Position numbers and translations under genes: made by a program
Part shown: positions 48,679 to 56,942 of the stretch, one piece after another
Numbering within the stretch: position 1 is the stretch's first letter
Layout: each line of letters starts with the position of its first letter
The notes under the pieces: model-generated
What the model saw: the letters and a program-made list of their open reading frames with translations, nothing else
Database searches by the model: none
Told to the model about the DNA's origin: nothing
Source: an uncultured Clostridia bacterium
Lineage (GTDB): Bacteria > Bacillota > Clostridia > UBA1381
Length of the DNA: 56,942 nucleotides
Assembly (NCBI GenBank): GCA_934454035.1
Contig: CAKSFY010000003.1
Location: forward strand, 1 to 56,942
Direction: 5' to 3'

Positions 48679-50448
48679 ATGGCATATCAGGCGATTTACA
48701 GAAAATGGCGTCCGCTTGTTTTTGAAGACATTGTCGGACAAACTCATGTTACTGCAACTTTAAAAAGGCAGATTCAAACAGGAAAAATTGCGCATGCATA
48801 TCTTTTCTGCGGTACAAGGGGTACAGGTAAAACCACAGCGGCGAAGGTTTTTTCAAGAGCCGTAAACTGTCTGAATCCTGTTGACGGTTCTCCGTGCAAC
48901 GAGTGTGAAATCTGCAAGGGTATTTTAGACGGCAGCATATTGGACGTTTCGGAAATCGATGCCGCGTCAAATAACGGTGTTGACAGCATAAGGGAAATCC
49001 GTGAGGATGTAAACTATGTTGCTACCAGGACAAAATACAGAGTTTATATAATAGACGAGGTGCATATGCTTTCGGGCGGAGCGTTTAACGCTCTTTTAAA
49101 AACATTGGAGGAACCGCCCGAACATGTTATATTTATTCTTGCAACGACAGAAGCGCACAAAGTGCCGGAAACAATTTTATCGCGTTGTCAGCGCTTTGAT
49201 TTTAAACGTATAAGACCTGCCGATATAGTGGTGAGAATGAAGGAAATAGCAGTCGGAGACGGACTCAGCATAACCGATGACGCTTACAAGCTGCTTGCAA
49301 AGCTCGCCGACGGTTCAATGCGTGACGGGCTCAGCATAATGGAAAGATGTGTGTCGGAATGCTCGGACACTCTTACTGTTGATGAAATAAATTCTGTTTT
49401 GGGATTAATGCCTGCACACGCGGTAATGAAAATTGCCGATGCAATAATAAAAAAAGATACCGGAGCAATATTGGAGACAATAAATGAGCTTTCCGAGGAC
49501 GGAAAAGACTTAAATGTATTTATTGAAGAATTAATGTCGCATTTTCGTGATTTGATGGTTTGCAAGACTGTTAAGGCTCCGGACAGGCTTTTGGATGATG
49601 ATCCCGAGGATATAGTTTCCCTGAAAGCACAGGCGGATAAGGTTTCATACGAGGAACTTTCAATGTATCTGACAATTTTGTCGAATACAAGAGCGGAGTC
49701 CCGAAAGGTAAAAAATCCGAGAATAACATACGAAATTGCACTAATAAAGCTGACGCAGCCGGAGTTGTCGCGGTCGTATGACGCACTTCTTACAAGAATT
49801 GAAGAACTTGAGGAGAAAATAAAAAACGGAATCGAAATAAAAGCCGTACCTGAGGAAAAGAAAGAAGATAAAACGGAGGAAAAGCCTAAAGAAAAAAAGG
49901 AAGTTTCGGCAAGGCTCTATGTTCCGCTTGATAAGAATACACTTACCCAGAATTCTCCTATTGTGGCAGCAGCAAGAAAGTGGGATAAAGCGGCACAGTC
50001 AATTGCTAAAAAGACTCCGTTTGTTGCAGGGGCCGTTATTAACAGAAGAATTACCATTGACGGCGAGGGCATAATTTTGCTTTTTACAAGGCAGGAAATT
50101 ATGCTGAAGAAAATTGCCGCGACTTATATAAAAAATATTCAAACCGAATTTCAAAAAAGCACAGGCACCGATTTGGTGCTTAAGACCGCTTTTGAAGATG
50201 AGCTTGAGGATCATATAATTGATTATTGGCAGATAGGAACGGCTGCTCCCGATAATGGAGAAGTACAGGCCGTATCGCCTAAGGAGGACCCTCTCGATAA
50301 GCTTGCCGAGAATTTCCCGGAAATAATAGAAATGACTGATGAGAGTGATTTTAAGGATTATACACCGGAGCATTTTGAGCAGACAGAGCTTGATGAGGAC
50401 AGCGATGAGGAAGAATTTTTGACTGATGACGAAATAAAAAAAGAGTAG
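48679..50448 (+). CDS. dnaX: DNA polymerase III subunit gamma/tau
   Basis: DnaX is the ATPase that builds the clamp loader. The 589-residue protein has the YRKWRP opening, Walker A GTRGTGKT (residues 45-52), a zinc site (CLNPVDGSPCNECEICKG), Walker B DEVHMLS and the SRC sensor (ILSRCQRFDF). The C-terminal third is Lys/Glu-rich and then acidic (DESDFKDYTPEHFEQTELDE). ATG 48679 lies eight bases after GGAGG. No frameshift signal of the E. coli A-AAA-AAG type is evident near residue 430. Confidence 0.95.
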   Translation: MAYQAIYRKWRPLVFEDIVGQTHVTATLKRQIQTGKIAHAYLFCGTRGTGKTTAAKVFSRAVNCLNPVDGSPCNECEICKGILDGSILDVSEIDAASNNGVDSIREIREDVNYVATRTKYRVYIIDEVHMLSGGAFNALLKTLEEPPEHVIFILATTEAHKVPETILSRCQRFDFKRIRPADIVVRMKEIAVGDGLSITDDAYKLLAKLADGSMRDGLSIMERCVSECSDTLTVDEINSVLGLMPAHAVMKIADAIIKKDTGAILETINELSEDGKDLNVFIEELMSHFRDLMVCKTVKAPDRLLDDDPEDIVSLKAQADKVSYEELSMYLTILSNTRAESRKVKNPRITYEIALIKLTQPELSRSYDALLTRIEELEEKIKNGIEIKAVPEEKKEDKTEEKPKEKKEVSARLYVPLDKNTLTQNSPIVAAARKWDKAAQSIAKKTPFVAGAVINRRITIDGEGIILLFTRQEIMLKKIAATYIKNIQTEFQKSTGTDLVLKTAFEDELEDHIIDYWQIGTAAPDNGEVQAVSPKEDPLDKLAENFPEIIEMTDESDFKDYTPEHFEQTELDEDSDEEEFLTDDEIKKE

Positions 50449-50502
50449 AGATTTTGCGCTATTATGCGTGAATATATAAAATTTAAGAAAGAGGTATAAA
50501 AA

Positions 50503-50856
50503 ATGGGCAAGTACAAAGGATTTCACGGAGCAGGAATGAATACAAATAAAAATATGAACAGTGTTATTAAGCAGGCTCAGAAAATGCAGGAAGAAATGGA
50601 AAGAATCCAGGGCGAGCTTGAGGATAAAACCGTTGACGCAGCTTCAGGCGGCGGAGCGGTTGAAGTGACTGTAAACGGTAAAAAAGAAATTGTATCGATA
50701 AAGATTAAACCGGAGGCAGTTGATCCGGAAGATGTTGAAACACTTGAAGATTTGGTTATGGTAGCGGTTAATGAAGCAATTAAAAAGGCTGACGATATGA
50801 TGACCGAGGGAATGAGCGCCGTTACCGGCGGAATTAATATCCCGGGATTGTTTTAA
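50503..50856 (+). CDS. YbaB/EbfC nucleoid-associated protein
   Basis: The 117-residue protein matches the YbaB/EbfC DNA-binding family: a long helix (NSVIKQAQKMQEEMERIQGE), the beta-sheet AASGGGAVEVTVNGKKEIVS and the GGINIPGLF end. It forms dimers that bind DNA. It follows dnaX by 54 bases. The recR gene that usually comes next in this cluster is missing. Confidence 0.93.
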   Translation: MGKYKGFHGAGMNTNKNMNSVIKQAQKMQEEMERIQGELEDKTVDAASGGGAVEVTVNGKKEIVSIKIKPEAVDPEDVETLEDLVMVAVNEAIKKADDMMTEGMSAVTGGINIPGLF

Positions 50857-50864
50857 AAAATTAA

Positions 50865-50898
50865 AATAGCGATGCAAAAAGATGCATCGTTATTTTTT
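50865..50898 (+). terminator. Terminator after ybaB
   Basis: AATAGCGATGCA and TGCATCGTTATT pair (one G-U) around AAAAGA, followed by TTTTTT. Confidence 0.8.
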
Positions 50899-50942
50899 TA
50901 TATCATAAATTATTTTATTTTTCAGCGGCTGAGCTATATTTT

Positions 50943-51713
50943 CTATATTACATTGTTAGGTATATGTTCCGACGGTGATTTGCCGGTATGCTTTTTTATA
51001 AAATTGCTGAAGTAATATACATTTTCAAAGCAGCAGCGGTCGGAGCATTCGGAAACTGTATAATATCCGGAATCCAGCAATGCGATCGCGTACGAAAGTT
51101 TAAGCTTGTTTATGTATTTAAGCGGTGTTTCGGAAAAACGTTTGTAAAAAAGTTTTCTGAAATATGTATCACTCATGCAGCACATTTTTGCAAGTTCGCT
51201 CACGGTAATATTTGTGCGGTTGTAATTTTCGTGTATGTACTCCAAGGCTTCATCTATTTTGTCGGTCACGGAAGTGAATTTCATCTCGGCGTATTCTTGC
51301 TCTGCTTTCATAAGTATTTTGTAAAAGATTGATTTGCATTCATATTCATATCCGGGCTGCTTTCTTATTTGAGAGCAGTATAATTCATTGAATTTTCTTG
51401 CAAAATAGTCCGGATTTGACACGGATAATTTGCATATTTTTTCGGGAAGCGGCGATTGTGAGGAAAAATGCACACATATTAAATGCTCGCTTGAGTTTGT
51501 ATTTTGTCGGTAACTGTAGTATGCCGGGACAAAAACTATATCGCCGGAGACTGCATGCAGAACCTCATTTTTATGAATAAATTCGGAATCGCCTTTTAAT
51601 CTGTATGAAAGCGCTGCATACGGACGTACTCCCGAAAATTCATTTCTTTTCCCCCAGCTCAGTTCAAGAACGGATTGTATATCACAGTCTATATTATTTG
51701 ATTTCAAAAACAT
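50943..51713 (-). CDS. AraC-family transcriptional regulator (cupin type)
   Basis: The 256-residue protein has an N-terminal cupin ligand domain (RPYAALSYRLKGDSEFIHKN, residues ~30-100) and a C-terminal pair of helix-turn-helix motifs (NITVSELAKMCCMSDTYFRK and YYTVSECSDRCCFENVYYFS). This layout is typical of sugar-responsive regulators. It is divergent from the carbohydrate-type operon at 51915 and probably controls it. The Cys pairs at the helix turns are unusual but need not be functional. Confidence 0.9.
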   Translation of the reverse strand: MFLKSNNIDCDIQSVLELSWGKRNEFSGVRPYAALSYRLKGDSEFIHKNEVLHAVSGDIVFVPAYYSYRQNTNSSEHLICVHFSSQSPLPEKICKLSVSNPDYFARKFNELYCSQIRKQPGYEYECKSIFYKILMKAEQEYAEMKFTSVTDKIDEALEYIHENYNRTNITVSELAKMCCMSDTYFRKLFYKRFSETPLKYINKLKLSYAIALLDSGYYTVSECSDRCCFENVYYFSNFIKKHTGKSPSEHIPNNVI

Positions 51714-51732
51714 TTTTGCTTCACCCTTTTAT

Positions 51733-51761
51733 ATTTTAACACAACGGTTTGGAAAAATCAA
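51733..51761 (-). promoter_or_regulatory. Promoter of the AraC gene
   Basis: On the minus strand TTGATT (51761-51756) and TAAAAT (51738-51733) are 17 bases apart. Confidence 0.65.
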
Positions 51762-51804
51762 CAAAATTGTTATGAAATTTATAAATTTTCTTTTGAAATT
51801 AAAA

Positions 51805-51833
51805 TTGTTTCCGCTATACCGATATGATATAAT
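51805..51833 (+). promoter_or_regulatory. Promoter of the TIM-barrel/SIS/oxidoreductase operon
   Basis: TTGTTT (51805-51810) and TATAAT (51828-51833) are 17 bases apart. It faces the AraC gene, so the regulator's binding site should lie in 51762-51804, though no repeat pair stands out. Confidence 0.7.
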
Positions 51834-51914
51834 GTTTACATCAATTACAAATATATTCGTGTTTGTAGCTGAGGTAAATATTGAATCGGTGTGAAACAAT
51901 GGAGGGCAGTGAAT

Positions 51915-52958
51915 ATGGCAATTAAGCATACGGCAGTCAGTTATTATGGCTTGGGGTATACCGAGCATGCCAAGAAAGATTTTGTTGAAATGGCAGAACA
52001 CGGGTGCGATACGGTGATACTTGCGATTACGGAATTTGATATGGATTTTTGGTTTCCCAATATCAATAATATTGTAAAGGCAGCACACGAGACAGGACTC
52101 AGAGTTATTGCGGATACTTGGGGAATCGGCAAGTATTTCGGAGGAGAGCAGGTTAGTCTGTTTTTACAGAATAATATTCATCACAGACAGGTTTCGGCAT
52201 ACACGGGCGAAATTCTCAATGCCGCATGTTTTAATACAAATGCATTTCGTGATTATTTTACGGGAATATGCGTAAAGCTTGCCAAAGAGACTGAAATAGA
52301 CGGATTTTTCTGGGATGAGCCGCACTACGCATATCCTAAATCTTATGCTTCAATTACAGGCGGTGTAGGCGATGACTGGTCATGCAGATGTCCGGAATGT
52401 ATGAAAAAATTTGAGGATTATTACGGTTATGAAATGCCGAAATTTATAAATGATGATGTAAGGCAATTCAGATGGCGCGAAGCGCTTAAGATTCTTGCGG
52501 ATTGTTCAAAAGTGCTAAAGGAATATAACCCGAAGCTGGAAATAACATGTTGTGTTCACGCAACGCTCAATACATATTACGTGACCGATCTGCGCGGTTA
52601 TGACAATTGGGAAATGGTTGCCGCATGTCCGTACTTCGATGTTTTTTCCACTACGATAATTAAATGGACGCTTCCGGAAAGCTTTTTTCGGGATATTACC
52701 AAAAGAACAGTAAGGATAGCAAAGAAATACGGAAAGCAGTCGGAAAGATGGCTGATGGGATATAACGAAAGACCGGCAGATTTTAATCAGATAGATAAAA
52801 TTGTGGATATGTACGAAGAAATGGGCGTTGACAGACTTGCAACGTGGACATACCGCGGCGGCTTGGGCACAAGCGTTGCTGCCAAGAATCCGATAGAACT
52901 GTGGGACAATATCGGCAGAAATTATAAAAGAGTATTAAACAAAACAGAATTTATATGA
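51915..52958 (+). CDS. TIM-barrel glycoside-hydrolase-like protein
   Basis: The 347-residue protein looks like a (beta/alpha)8 barrel: strands end in VILAITEFD, GLRVIADTWG, IDGFFWDEPHY, EITCCVHAT, WLMGYNERP and RLATWTYRGG. The acidic FFWDEP and the ITEFD segment sit where glycosidase catalytic carboxylates usually lie. A CRCPECMKKF segment in the middle is typical of GH42-like or unclassified families with a small metal-site loop. I cannot assign a CAZy family. ATG 51915 is eight bases after GGAGGG. It leads a compact operon under the divergent AraC regulator. Confidence 0.7.
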   Translation: MAIKHTAVSYYGLGYTEHAKKDFVEMAEHGCDTVILAITEFDMDFWFPNINNIVKAAHETGLRVIADTWGIGKYFGGEQVSLFLQNNIHHRQVSAYTGEILNAACFNTNAFRDYFTGICVKLAKETEIDGFFWDEPHYAYPKSYASITGGVGDDWSCRCPECMKKFEDYYGYEMPKFINDDVRQFRWREALKILADCSKVLKEYNPKLEITCCVHATLNTYYVTDLRGYDNWEMVAACPYFDVFSTTIIKWTLPESFFRDITKRTVRIAKKYGKQSERWLMGYNERPADFNQIDKIVDMYEEMGVDRLATWTYRGGLGTSVAAKNPIELWDNIGRNYKRVLNKTEFI

Positions 52959-52973
52959 AAGGAAAATGTTAAA

Positions 52974-53723
52974 ATGAATGATTTCGGATATTTTGAAAGT
53001 ATTCAGGAAAATTTTAAAAAGGTAAATGACACACAGGAGGAAAATATCAAAAAGGCGGCACAGCTTATGGCTAAGGCAATTGCAGATGATAAGCTTATAA
53101 GTGTTTACGGCGGAGGCGGACATACAACGCTTTGCATGGGGGAGATGTTTTTTCGTGCGGGGGGACTTTGCTGCATAAATCCTATTATGGAGACGGGGTT
53201 GTCGGTCTTTAACCAGGCACTTAAATATTTAGAGCTTGAAAGAACTGTAAACTACGGAAGCTCAATTCTAAAATATTATGATTTGAAAAAGGACGATGTG
53301 CTGATAATTTTCCATAATATAGGCATAAATCCGGCTACAATAGATGCGGCAGCGGAAGCAAAGAAAAACGGAGTAAAAATAATTGCGGTATCAAGCAGCC
53401 GCTGGCAAAGTGAAATGCCGCCGGAACATTTTATACGGCATCCGAATAAGACAAATCTGTTCGATTATGCGGATGTCTGCATAGATGACTTTAATCCGGT
53501 CGGAGATGCGGTCGTTACGGTGCCGGGGCTTGATATACCGATTGCACCGGCATCAAATATTATTGATTTTTATATTGCTCACCTTCTGGAAATCGAGACA
53601 GTACGTCAATGTATCGAAATGGGCGTCACACCTCCGGTGTGGTCGAGCGCAAATACACCGGGCGGTGATGAAAAAAATGCAAAATATCTTGAAAAATACA
53701 AGCCAAGAGTAAAAATGCTTTGA
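52974..53723 (+). CDS. SIS-domain sugar isomerase-like protein (UPF0309 type)
   Basis: The 249-residue protein starts with the helix QEENIKKAAQLMAKAIADDK and then the SIS sugar-phosphate-binding strand SVYGGGGHTTLCMGEM, followed by DVLIIFHNIGINPATIDAA and KIIAVSSS. These match the SIS_2/UPF0309 family. Such proteins bind phosphosugars and are thought to isomerise them. The conserved loop here reads GGGGH in place of the more usual GSGHS. It lies 15 bases after the TIM-barrel gene in the same operon. Confidence 0.88.
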   Translation: MNDFGYFESIQENFKKVNDTQEENIKKAAQLMAKAIADDKLISVYGGGGHTTLCMGEMFFRAGGLCCINPIMETGLSVFNQALKYLELERTVNYGSSILKYYDLKKDDVLIIFHNIGINPATIDAAAEAKKNGVKIIAVSSSRWQSEMPPEHFIRHPNKTNLFDYADVCIDDFNPVGDAVVTVPGLDIPIAPASNIIDFYIAHLLEIETVRQCIEMGVTPPVWSSANTPGGDEKNAKYLEKYKPRVKML

Positions 53724-53739
53724 TTCGGAGGTTATGAAA

Positions 53740-54453
53740 ATGAAACTGATTAACGAAGGAATCGGCTTTTTGGCTGATAAGTATGGGATTGAAAAAAAGA
53801 TTCGGCTGATCGACAGAGATACCGTTGTTATCGACGGCGAAAGACATACGCTCCTTCCGTGGAGAAGTGAAAGGAGAATTATTGAGCTTAAAAATATTGC
53901 AATGACTATGCAGGGAATAAGTATGATTCGAGTCAGCAGAATTGACAAAAAAAGTGCCGATATTATGAAAATGTTTTGCCGCGAAGCAGATATATGCGAA
54001 TTTGTACTCGGGAGTGCAATTAAGGAAATTTTTGCTGTTGAAAATAGCGGCAAGGCAATGAATGCTGTTTTAAAAACGGAGTCGGGTGTTGTATGTACAC
54101 TGGAACTTGCGGCGACGCTTTCGGATGAAAAGAATGTAATCGATAAACATGAGATAATTTCTCAGAATGGCGTTGCATGCGACAGGGGGGTAGACACTCA
54201 GATTCCGCAGCAATCAGTTTATGTGCTGAAAGCAGGGGAAAATAAAGAATACACTGATACGGATGCTGAACTTTACGGCTTATCTTCAGAAGATGCTTCA
54301 ATTGCAAGACAGTGCTTTGAGACAGCACGCGGCAATGTGTGCTTTTGCAATCAGGCAGGACATTTGCAGGATCTGGCGGCAGCTTGCAGAAAGTCAATTG
54401 AAACAGAAGAAAATACAGCACTTTGCGGAGGTGAAATCAATGAAGCCGATTAA
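53740..54453 (+). CDS. Uncharacterised protein resembling a Gfo/Idh/MocA C-terminal domain
   Basis: The 237-residue protein has no Rossmann GxGxxG motif. Its middle (EFVLGSAIKEIFAVENSGKA, then LKTESGVVCTLELAATLSDE, then HEIISQNGVACDRGV) reads like the beta-sheet domain of Gfo/Idh/MocA oxidoreductases. The end (ASIARQCFETARGN) resembles their final helix. It may be a stand-alone partner of the true oxidoreductase encoded next, which it overlaps by 14 bases. ATG 53740 is eight bases after GGAGG. Function is unknown. Confidence 0.55.
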   Translation: MKLINEGIGFLADKYGIEKKIRLIDRDTVVIDGERHTLLPWRSERRIIELKNIAMTMQGISMIRVSRIDKKSADIMKMFCREADICEFVLGSAIKEIFAVENSGKAMNAVLKTESGVVCTLELAATLSDEKNVIDKHEIISQNGVACDRGVDTQIPQQSVYVLKAGENKEYTDTDAELYGLSSEDASIARQCFETARGNVCFCNQAGHLQDLAAACRKSIETEENTALCGGEINEAD

Positions 54454-55537
54454 AATTGCGATGATGTCAATGACGCACGGTCATACAAGAAAATATTATC
54501 AAACCCTGCAGGATAATCCGAAGCTTGATTGGGTTGCGGTTTCGACCGCAAATGAAGAGGTAAAAAAAGTATTTATGGACACTGTCAGCGGAATAGCGTG
54601 CTATGACAGTGAAGAAGAGATGCTTAATGCGCATCCCGAAATAGAGGTGGTTGTGCTTGCAAGCGAAAATTCAGAGCATTTGAGACAGGTAAAACTGTGT
54701 GCAGAACGCGGAATACATATTTTGTCAATGAAAATTCCTACATTTGATATGGAGGAGTATGATGAAATGATAAGAATATGCGATGAAGCCGGAATTGTGT
54801 TTCAAATAGAGCTTGAATTGCATTATAATCCGACGGTTATGCGGCTTAAGGAAATTAATTCCCGAAATGAACTCGGAAAAAGACTTTCGTTTAATGCAAC
54901 AAACATTACTCTTTCTCCGGTTTGGGCATTTCCGTGGCAAGGTATTCCGGAAAAAAGCTACGGCAGACGGGAACAGATTAAGGATGGAGATAAGCGCTGC
55001 CGGGGTGGTGCTCTTTGCGATCATCCGCATATTTTTGATTTAATCCGTGAGATGACAGGCAGTGAATTTGATATCATTTTTGCGCAGGCAGCGCCTAATA
55101 TCAGACCGGATATTGAGGAGGAAGATATGCTGTCGGTAGCCGGCAGAATGAAGGACGGAACAATATTTTCTCTTGATCCGTCATGGTCGAGAATGGAAAA
55201 CCGTATTAAGGTTCCGGGACCGGGCTGGGAAAAATTCCCCAAGCGCATGGAGGTTAATGTGACAATTAACGGAGAAAACGGAAGTGTTCTGTGCGATTGT
55301 TTCGGGCCTAATACATATCATAATGTTACGCCCGGTGACGGCTATGTTGTGCAGTATACTTATTTTGATGAGTGGGTGGGCTTGATTGATGAATTTGTTG
55401 ATTGTATCCGAAACGGAAAAACACCGACAATCAATTTAAGACGACATAAAAACACTATAAAGGCAATGAATGCGGTCTATGAAAGCATTGCAGCAGGTAA
55501 ACCCGTCAGAATGCGAGAGGAGAGCGGCAATGAATAA
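54440..55537 (+). CDS. Gfo/Idh/MocA-family oxidoreductase
   Basis: The 365-residue protein has an N-terminal NAD(P)-binding fold and the family's EVVVLASENSEH strand and ILSMKIPTFD, where the catalytic Lys of EKP is replaced by MKIP. The C-terminal domain includes GALCDHPHIFDLIREMTGSE (the usual GGxxxDxGxH-like His) and ENGSVLCDC. These enzymes oxidise or reduce sugars and inositols. The N-terminal loop reads MMSMTHGHTRKYY rather than GxGxxG, which is atypical. ATG 54440 follows GGAGGTG and is preferred over upstream starts overlapping the previous gene. Confidence 0.85.
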   Translation: MKPIKIAMMSMTHGHTRKYYQTLQDNPKLDWVAVSTANEEVKKVFMDTVSGIACYDSEEEMLNAHPEIEVVVLASENSEHLRQVKLCAERGIHILSMKIPTFDMEEYDEMIRICDEAGIVFQIELELHYNPTVMRLKEINSRNELGKRLSFNATNITLSPVWAFPWQGIPEKSYGRREQIKDGDKRCRGGALCDHPHIFDLIREMTGSEFDIIFAQAAPNIRPDIEEEDMLSVAGRMKDGTIFSLDPSWSRMENRIKVPGPGWEKFPKRMEVNVTINGENGSVLCDCFGPNTYHNVTPGDGYVVQYTYFDEWVGLIDEFVDCIRNGKTPTINLRRHKNTIKAMNAVYESIAAGKPVRMREESGNE

Positions 55538-56942
55538 AAAAGCTTTAAAGTTTTTAAAAGATAATCCGGTGTTTTGGTCACGGCTGGGTTTCTGCTATGA
55601 TCCGCCCATGAAAAACAGGGACGGCAAACCGCTTGTTTTTTGTGAGGATTTTGATAAATATGCCGCATATCACAATAGCTTTCTGAAAGAAGGCGTGAAA
55701 ATCCATACATCGATTCTTCATTCCGGCTGGGTAGGTGTGGGCGAATATGATTATTCACATACCGACAGAACATTGGAATCTGTGTTCGGGGCCGGAGAGG
55801 ATATTTATTACATTCCCCGTATAAAACTGAATCCGCCTGTTGAATGGTGCAGAGATAATCCCGAAGATGTTTTTGTGTATTATGAGGGACCGAGAGAAAA
55901 AGAAGAAATAAGAAAGCTTGTGGGTACATTAAAGCATGATTATCTGGGATATGATGCCCCGAACGGATACAGTTTTTCTGGTAACGGTGATTTTTGCGAT
56001 GAAAGACCGAACGTGGGCGGACTGATTTCGATGCAGAGTTTTTCATCAAAAAAATGGCTGCATGATGCCGGAATTGCACTGCAAAAGCTTTTGGACAGAC
56101 TGGAAAAAGGAAAGTATGCAGACAGAATTTTGGGATATCATATTGCATACGGAGCTTGCGGAGAGACTGTCTTGTGGGGGCGGTGTGCAGAGAGAAAAGG
56201 CGATTACGGAATAGCAAACAGGCACGCTTTTTATGAATGGGGTTTGAAAAAGTATGGCTCCCTGGAACTGCTTGAATCGGCATGGCAGCAAGCGGACATC
56301 ACTGCGGAGAATGTAATTATTCCAACTCCGGACAAAAGAGAAGAAAAAACAAACAGCTTTAAAGAATTTATGCGTGCGGGAAAAGATGATATAATATGCA
56401 TAGACTATGATAAATTTATGTCGGACGTGAATTCGGACGCGCTTTTGCATTTTGCGGAAATTGCAAAGAGAACGGGAAAGCTTGTCGGTTCGTTTTACGG
56501 ATACTTTGTCCACATTGATGACGCAGGTTATACAGGACACCTTGCAATGGATAAAGTTCTGAATTCACCGTATATTGATTTTTTGGCGGCACCGAAATCA
56601 TACTACAGATGTAAATTCGGTGAACCGGGAGGGGAACTTTGCACAGCGCAGTCTGTTAATCTAAAAAAGCTTTGGGTTGATGAGTTGGATATCAGGACAT
56701 ATTTATCAACTGAAAAAGAACATGTTGATATATGGCTGACAAAAACCAAACAGGAAACTGTTGATGTGATGCTGAGAGAATATGCCAAAAACTTATCGCA
56801 TGATTCAGGATTTTGGTGGATGGATTTATGCGGCGGCTGGTATGATTCACCTGCACTTATGGAAGAGGTCGGAGAAATCGTCGGTATTAATTCTGAAATC
56901 AGATGTAAAGAACACATAAGCAAATCGGATGTACTTATAGCG
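55530..56942 (+). CDS. GH42-like glycoside hydrolase (3' end outside window)
   Basis: The frame is open from ATG 55530 to the last base, at least 471 residues, and overlaps the previous stop by 8 bases. It looks like the N-terminal barrel of a large beta-galactosidase-type enzyme: HSGWVGVGEYDYS, ILGYHIAYGACGETVLWG with a possible acid/base Glu (~residue 213), YGYFVHIDDAGYTGHLAM, SPYIDFLAAPKSYYR and GFWWMDLCGGWYDSP. Family assignment is by eye. It ends the visible part of the AraC-controlled sugar locus and may continue downstream with further genes. Confidence 0.7.
   Translation, partial: MNKKALKFLKDNPVFWSRLGFCYDPPMKNRDGKPLVFCEDFDKYAAYHNSFLKEGVKIHTSILHSGWVGVGEYDYSHTDRTLESVFGAGEDIYYIPRIKLNPPVEWCRDNPEDVFVYYEGPREKEEIRKLVGTLKHDYLGYDAPNGYSFSGNGDFCDERPNVGGLISMQSFSSKKWLHDAGIALQKLLDRLEKGKYADRILGYHIAYGACGETVLWGRCAERKGDYGIANRHAFYEWGLKKYGSLELLESAWQQADITAENVIIPTPDKREEKTNSFKEFMRAGKDDIICIDYDKFMSDVNSDALLHFAEIAKRTGKLVGSFYGYFVHIDDAGYTGHLAMDKVLNSPYIDFLAAPKSYYRCKFGEPGGELCTAQSVNLKKLWVDELDIRTYLSTEKEHVDIWLTKTKQETVDVMLREYAKNLSHDSGFWWMDLCGGWYDSPALMEEVGEIVGINSEIRCKEHISKSDVLIA

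Noticed and set aside
1..56942. CRISPR arrays, tRNA genes, insertion sequences and prophage genes
   Set aside because: No spaced direct repeats, cloverleaf sequences, transposases, integrases or phage structural genes were recognised on either strand.

Overview
This window is a contiguous stretch of a Clostridia-type (low-to-moderate GC Firmicutes) chromosome, most likely from an anaerobic, probably gut- or rumen-associated species. I infer this from strong AGGAGG ribosome binding sites, TTGACA/TATAAT promoters with 17-base spacers, U-tailed hairpin terminators, a T-box leader, an ECF transporter S component, a glutamine synthetase/ANTAR nitrogen cluster, anaerobic ThiH-based thiamine synthesis, and small SRP RNA placed directly before dnaX. 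I cannot name the species. No tRNA, rRNA, CRISPR array, insertion sequence or prophage gene was seen.

Layout. 1-2884: nitrogen assimilation cluster (end of an FAD oxidoreductase, a free-standing GXGXG glutamate-synthase domain, glutamine synthetase, ANTAR antiterminator). 2935-7756: an ECF S component, then carAB. 7873-9944: a His-rich zinc/cadmium-type P-type ATPase under a promoter carrying an ArsR/SmtB-like operator. 9939-16368 (minus): a TPP-riboswitch-controlled thiamine operon, thiS-F-G-H-E-HAD-thiD-cytX. 16384-20941: feoA, a calcium-type P-type ATPase and feoB in one operon. 21069-24436: a small zinc-ribbon membrane protein, rpmE, rpsO, pnp, followed directly by a gene remnant (24437-24957). 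25053-29753 (minus): a stalk-domain secreted protein, a P-loop/Asp23 fusion, a beta-propeller/SLH protein and the CCA-adding enzyme.

29888-32378: a copper ATPase whose C-terminus is a complete CopZ chaperone with its own internal ribosome binding site. 32508-34713: an AraC/GyrI regulator and a D,D-carboxypeptidase. 34744-38183: a T-box leader whose specifier reads as isoleucine (ATC), controlling an XRE-cupin-acyl-CoA synthetase fusion and an amidohydrolase. 38189-43810: a small membrane protein, a metallophosphoesterase, an EamA exporter, then Lrp/aminotransferase/pyrG. 43891-46992: a zinc-ribbon/TPM/SPFH membrane trio like B. subtilis ydjGHI. 47042-48254 (minus): two phosphoribosyltransferases. 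48479-50856: SRP RNA, dnaX, ybaB. 50943-56942: an AraC regulator divergent from a five-gene, transporter-free cluster (TIM-barrel protein, SIS protein, oxidoreductase-tail-like protein, Gfo/Idh oxidoreductase, GH42-like glycosidase running off the end).

Most interesting candidates: the isoleucine T-box controlling a regulator-fused acyl-CoA synthetase, which suggests isoleucine synthesis from 2-methylbutyrate; the CopA-CopZ fusion that can probably also make free CopZ; the P-loop/Asp23 fusion beside a signal-less SLH propeller; the feoA-Ca-ATPase-feoB arrangement; and the AraC-controlled sugar locus at the right end. Functional statements rest on motif recognition by eye; no database search was possible.
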